This document shows, in pieces, positions 60,949 to 64,000 of a stretch of DNA of 64,000 nt. Positions within the stretch are counted from its first letter, which is position 1, and each line of letters opens with the position of its first letter. The notes under the pieces are model-generated. The model had not been told where the DNA came from and made no database searches. It saw only the letters and a program-made list of their open reading frames with translations. The DNA is from Streptomyces kanamyceticus. Lineage in GTDB: Bacteria > Actinomycetota > Actinomycetes > Streptomycetales > Streptomycetaceae. The position numbers and the translations under genes were made by a program. Location: positions 248,001-312,000 of the forward strand of contig NZ_CP023699.1 of the NCBI RefSeq assembly GCF_008704495.1. Reading direction: 5' to 3'.

Positions 60949-61596
60949 CTAGGCGTTGGCCGCCGCGACGTCGAACCCCGGGAACGCCGGTCGGGCCGAC
61001 GGCGGCAGCGGGGTGGTCCCGGGCCTGGCCTCGAACGCCTGGATCATGTAGGCCACGAACCGCCGGGAGGCCGTGGCCTGGCCGGTGGGCGACGCGGCCC
61101 GGATCCCGCAGTGGGCCATGAGCATCAGGAAGAGGTCGTCCAGGACGAAGTCGGGACGCAACCGCCCGGCCCTCTTGGCCCGCTCGGCCAGTTCACCGAG
61201 CGCTTTCACGATCAGGGCACGCTCCTGCGCGATGTCCGCCGACCCGAGGGGGTCGGCCGTCAGAAAGGCTTCCGTGAAGCCCCGGTCGCAGGCGTGCGTC
61301 GCACAGATCTTCTCGATCATCCGGCACAGGCCGCGCCATGGATCGGGATCGGCGCACGCCTCCTCGGCGACGGCCCGGCACGCGCACATCTGGTCGGCGA
61401 AGACCGCCGCCATCAGCGCCTGCTTGGCCGGAAAGTGGCGGTACAGGGTGGCCGGTCCGACGTTCGCGCGGCGGGCGACCTCCCGCATCGGCACCTTCAG
61501 GCCCTCGGTGGAGAACAGCGCGCGGGCCGCTTCGACGATGCGTGCGCGGTTGTCCAGCGCGTCGGAACGCAGCGGCTGAGTCAATTGCTCGGTCAT
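60949..61596 (-). CDS. TetR-family regulator
   Basis: A 215-residue TetR protein: VPMREVARRANVGPATLYRHFPAKQAL and a ligand domain with three Cys (CACRAVAEEACADP). It is divergent from the quinone reductase-like gene, and a perfect palindrome lies between. ATG 61596 is used, although a TTG 18 bp upstream is possible. Confidence 0.87.
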   Translation of the reverse strand: MTEQLTQPLRSDALDNRARIVEAARALFSTEGLKVPMREVARRANVGPATLYRHFPAKQALMAAVFADQMCACRAVAEEACADPDPWRGLCRMIEKICATHACDRGFTEAFLTADPLGSADIAQERALIVKALGELAERAKRAGRLRPDFVLDDLFLMLMAHCGIRAASPTGQATASRRFVAYMIQAFEARPGTTPLPPSARPAFPGFDVAAANA

Positions 61597-61613
61597 CGCT
61601 CTCACTTTAGCCA

Positions 61614-61633
61614 AACGGACGGGGGCGTCCGTT
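61614..61633. promoter_or_regulatory. TetR operator AACGGAC-N6-GTCCGTT
   Basis: A perfect 7-bp-arm inverted repeat around GGGGGC between the TetR start and the quinone oxidoreductase start. It is the natural operator for this regulator. Confidence 0.65.
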
Positions 61634-61686
61634 ACGGTCCCGGACAGGACGGATCACACGCAGACCGACGAGGACGGAGATTCCCG

Positions 61687-62649
61687 TTGAAGGCAATTGC
61701 GATCAAGGCATACGGCGGCCCGGAGGGTCTGGCCGTGGTGGAGCTGCCGACTCCGGCACCCGCCGCCGGGCAGGTGCTCATCGCCACGGAGGCCATCGGT
61801 GTCGGCGGCGTCGACACCGTGATCCGCAGCGGCGCGCTGGGCGGCCTGGGCTTCACCGAAGGGCACGTCATCGGCAGCGAGGTGGCGGGCACCGTCACCG
61901 CGGTCGGCGACGGCGTCGACACCGCGTGGATCGGCCGCCGGGTTTGGGGATCCACCGGCAGGGGCGGCGGCTACGTCGAACACGCCGTCGCCGCGGTCGA
62001 GTCGGTCGCTCCCCTGCCCGCGGGCCTCTCCGCGATCGACGCGGTCACGCTCGGCGGCTCGGGAGTCGTCGCCCATTACGCGCTCGCGCACGCCCATTTC
62101 GCTCCCGGCGATGCGGTGCTGGTCCGCGGCGCCGCGGGCAGCATCGGCGTGACGACGGTCCAGCTCGCGGCCCGCCGCGGTGCCGAAGCCGTCGCGGTCA
62201 CCACGTCGTCCGCCGCACGCGGCGAGCGGCTGCGACTGCTGGGCGCGACCCACGTGCTCGACCGCTCGGGCGACGGCGGGGACGACGCTCCCGCCGGCTA
62301 CGACGTCATCATCGACGTCGTAGCCGGTCCCGACCTGCCCGCGTTCTTCGACCGGCTCCGCCCCAACGGCCGGATGGTCACCGTCGGCGTCATCGGGGGC
62401 TGGCCGCCCGCCGACTTCGGCGCGAAGGTCATGGGCGCGTTCCAGAAGTCGCTGTCGTTCGCCGCCTTCAGCGCCGACTCCGTCGCCCAGGCCGACCAGA
62501 GTGCCGTACGGGACGAGCAGTTCGCCGCGGCAAGCCGCGGCGAGATCGAGACCGTGGTGCACGAGGTACTCCCGCTGGACCAGGCCGTGCTGGCCCACCA
62601 GAAGATGGCCGCGGGAGAGGTGTTCGGCAGGATCGTGCTGACTCCGTAG
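61687..62649 (+). CDS. Quinone-oxidoreductase-like medium-chain dehydrogenase
   Basis: A 320-residue MDR enzyme without zinc ligands: YGGPEGLAVVELP, an NADPH loop GAAGSIGVTTVQLA, and a C-terminal PLDQAVLAHQKMAAGEVFGRIVL. TTG 61687 follows GGAG. It is controlled, presumably, by the divergent TetR protein. Confidence 0.86.
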   Translation: MKAIAIKAYGGPEGLAVVELPTPAPAAGQVLIATEAIGVGGVDTVIRSGALGGLGFTEGHVIGSEVAGTVTAVGDGVDTAWIGRRVWGSTGRGGGYVEHAVAAVESVAPLPAGLSAIDAVTLGGSGVVAHYALAHAHFAPGDAVLVRGAAGSIGVTTVQLAARRGAEAVAVTTSSAARGERLRLLGATHVLDRSGDGGDDAPAGYDVIIDVVAGPDLPAFFDRLRPNGRMVTVGVIGGWPPADFGAKVMGAFQKSLSFAAFSADSVAQADQSAVRDEQFAAASRGEIETVVHEVLPLDQAVLAHQKMAAGEVFGRIVLTP

Positions 62650-62718
62650 TGTCATCTGCGGTGGCATCTGCAGTGACATGCGTAGCGGCATCCGGATTGG
62701 CAGAGGGCATGTGCCGCG

Positions 62719-64000
62719 TCAGGCTTGGGCCACGCCGTCCCCCGCCCACACCATGGGCGTCCGGTCCGCCCACGGGCTCGCCTGTTCGAGTTGGCCCGCC
62801 AGGCTGAACAGGCGGCCCTCCTGGCCGTGGTCCGCGGCGAACTGCATGCCGATCGGGAGCCCCGTCCCGGGCTCGGTCGTCACCGGTACGGACATCGCGG
62901 GCGTGCCCGCCACGTTGAACACCGCGGTGAACGGCGCGATGTCGAAGAGGCGGCGCAGCCAGCCGAGGCCGTCCAGTCGCGCCGCGCCCTCGGCATGGGT
63001 GCCCAGCGGCACGGGAAGCTCGGGCAGGGTCGGGGTGAGCAGGACGTCGTACGTGGCGAAGTGCCGTGCCAGGCCCCGGGAGACCCGGTTGCGGAGCGCG
63101 AGAGCGGTGACGAACTGGGCGCCGCTGACCCGCTTCCCGTAGTGGTAACTGGCCAGGACGGGCGGCTCGAGGGTGGAGGAGTCGATGGGGCGGCCGAAGG
63201 CGGCGGCCAGTTCGTCGATCGAGGCCGCGAGGTTCACCGTCCACTGACGGGCACTGGCGACGACCAACTCCTCCCAGTCGACGCCGAGTTCGACGTCGAC
63301 CTCCCCGACCCGGTGCCCCAAGGACTCCAGCAGACGCGCGGTGCGGGCGAGCGCGTCGGCCACGGGTGCGACGGTGCGGCGCCCGCCCCAGGCCTGACCG
63401 AGCACGCCGATCCGCAGCGAGCCCGGATCGCGGGTGACTTCCCGCGCGTACGGCCGCGACGGCTCCGGTGCGGTGTACGGGTCGCCCGGCTCCGCGCCGC
63501 GCATCTGGTCGAGGAGGACCGCGCTGTCGCGGACCGTGCGGCTGATGGCACCGTGCACGGCGAGGCCGTTGAACATCTCGTCGAAGTCGGGGCCCCACGA
63601 GACCCTGCCCCGGGTGGGCTTGAGCCCGAAGAGGCCGTTGCAGGAGGCGGGGATGCGGATCGAGCCCGCGGCGTCGGTGGCGTGCGCGACCGGGACCACC
63701 CCCGCGGCGACGGCCGCGCCCGCGCCGCCGCTTGATCCACCCGCGCTCAGGCCCAGGTTCCACGGGTTGCGGGTCTCGCCGTACAGCACCGGTTCCGTCG
63801 TATTGCTGTAGCCCATCTCCGGTGTCGTGGTCCGCCCGAACGTCACGAGCCCGGCGCGGCGGAAGCGGCGCATCAGGGCGGAGTCGGCGGCGGCGACGTT
63901 ACCGGCCGCGAGACGGCTGCCCAGTTCCATGCGCCGCCCGGCCATGGCGACCCCGATGTCCTTGATGAGGAAGGGGACTCCGGCCAGCGGGGCCTTGCCG
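62719..64000 (-). CDS. Amidase signature enzyme (5' end outside the window)
   Basis: The frame stays open to the right edge, so the start is missing. Visible parts are the amidase signature: Lys in PFLIKD at the edge, the Gly/Ser stretch [17 protein letters not shown], and [20 protein letters not shown], giving the Ser-cisSer-Lys triad. It hydrolyses an amide bond; the substrate is unknown. It is convergent with the quinone reductase gene. Confidence 0.88.
   Translation of the reverse strand, partial: GKAPLAGVPFLIKDIGVAMAGRRMELGSRLAAGNVAAADSALMRRFRRAGLVTFGRTTTPEMGYSNTTEPVLYGETRNPWNLGLSAGGSSGGAGAAVAAGVVPVAHATDAAGSIRIPASCNGLFGLKPTRGRVSWGPDFDEMFNGLAVHGAISRTVRDSAVLLDQMRGAEPGDPYTAPEPSRPYAREVTRDPGSLRIGVLGQAWGGRRTVAPVADALARTARLLESLGHRVGEVDVELGVDWEELVVASARQWTVNLAASIDELAAAFGRPIDSSTLEPPVLASYHYGKRVSGAQFVTALALRNRVSRGLARHFATYDVLLTPTLPELPVPLGTHAEGAARLDGLGWLRRLFDIAPFTAVFNVAGTPAMSVPVTTEPGTGLPIGMQFAADHGQEGRLFSLAGQLEQASPWADRTPMVWAGDGVAQA

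Overview
The window is a very GC-rich chromosomal stretch with the coding style of Streptomyces or a close relative: frequent GTG and TTG starts, ATGA and GTGA stop-start overlaps, an NsdA/NsdB-type developmental regulator, a DUF397 protein, a CRP-type regulator, SpoIIE-type phosphatase, ANTAR and ROK regulators, and the short dispersed repeat with core GGGGCGCGGGGAACTGCGC that is common between Streptomyces genes. About 50 genes are present. The first (an MFS exporter) and the last (an amidase) run off the ends. No rRNA gene, canonical tRNA gene, CRISPR array, transposase or prophage was seen.

Left part (1-8.3 kb): MFS exporter end; divergent SDR dehydrogenase and MerR regulator around a palindrome; one reading frame encoding an MFS transporter fused to an epoxide-hydrolase-like enzyme, divergent from its TetR regulator with two matching operators; then an ABC transporter, histidine kinase and response regulator module.

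8.3-13.5 kb is the most unusual region: four minus-strand genes encoding a CRP/FNR-type protein, a class III nucleotide-cyclase-like protein, a large protein with a glycine-rich head and a degenerate P-loop, and a possible SPFH-like protein. The C-terminus of the cyclase-like protein and the N-terminus of its neighbour share a short asparagine/glycine motif. This looks like a cyclic-nucleotide or conflict/signalling cassette whose proteins may meet through the shared motif.

13.9-18.3 kb: PAS/PP2C phosphatase, NsdA/NsdB-like regulator and an APH-type kinase. 18.4-28.7 kb: a sugar-uptake operon (Rbs-type ATPase, two permeases, binding lipoprotein, TIM-barrel isomerase, secreted ThuA/sugar dehydrogenase/PKD/CBM protein) divergent from a ROK regulator. 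28.8-38.9 kb: two alpha/beta hydrolases, an AlkD-like protein, a DinB-like protein, a secreted amidase, a frameshifted AraC regulator, a GH95 glycosidase and small conserved proteins.

39-45 kb is a CoA-ester catabolic cluster resembling the mycobacterial steroid side-chain genes (two Ltp-type thiolase-fold proteins without the usual nucleophilic cysteine, a DUF35 protein, a crotonase and a FadD19-like ligase). 45-64 kb: more hydrolases with their TetR regulators and operators, a secreted chorismate mutase, an orphan PaaK, a STAS-ANTAR protein, a frameshifted acyl-CoA ligase, a dienelactone hydrolase that seems to start at ATT, a secreted penicillin-acylase-type Ntn hydrolase, a ligase/nitronate-monooxygenase pair, a candidate structured RNA near 59.1-59.24 kb, an FAD oxidoreductase, and a TetR/quinone-reductase pair.

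Two genes carry clear single-base deletions (near 35132 and 51590). They may be real pseudogenes or assembly errors, and the same caution applies to the MFS-hydrolase fusion.
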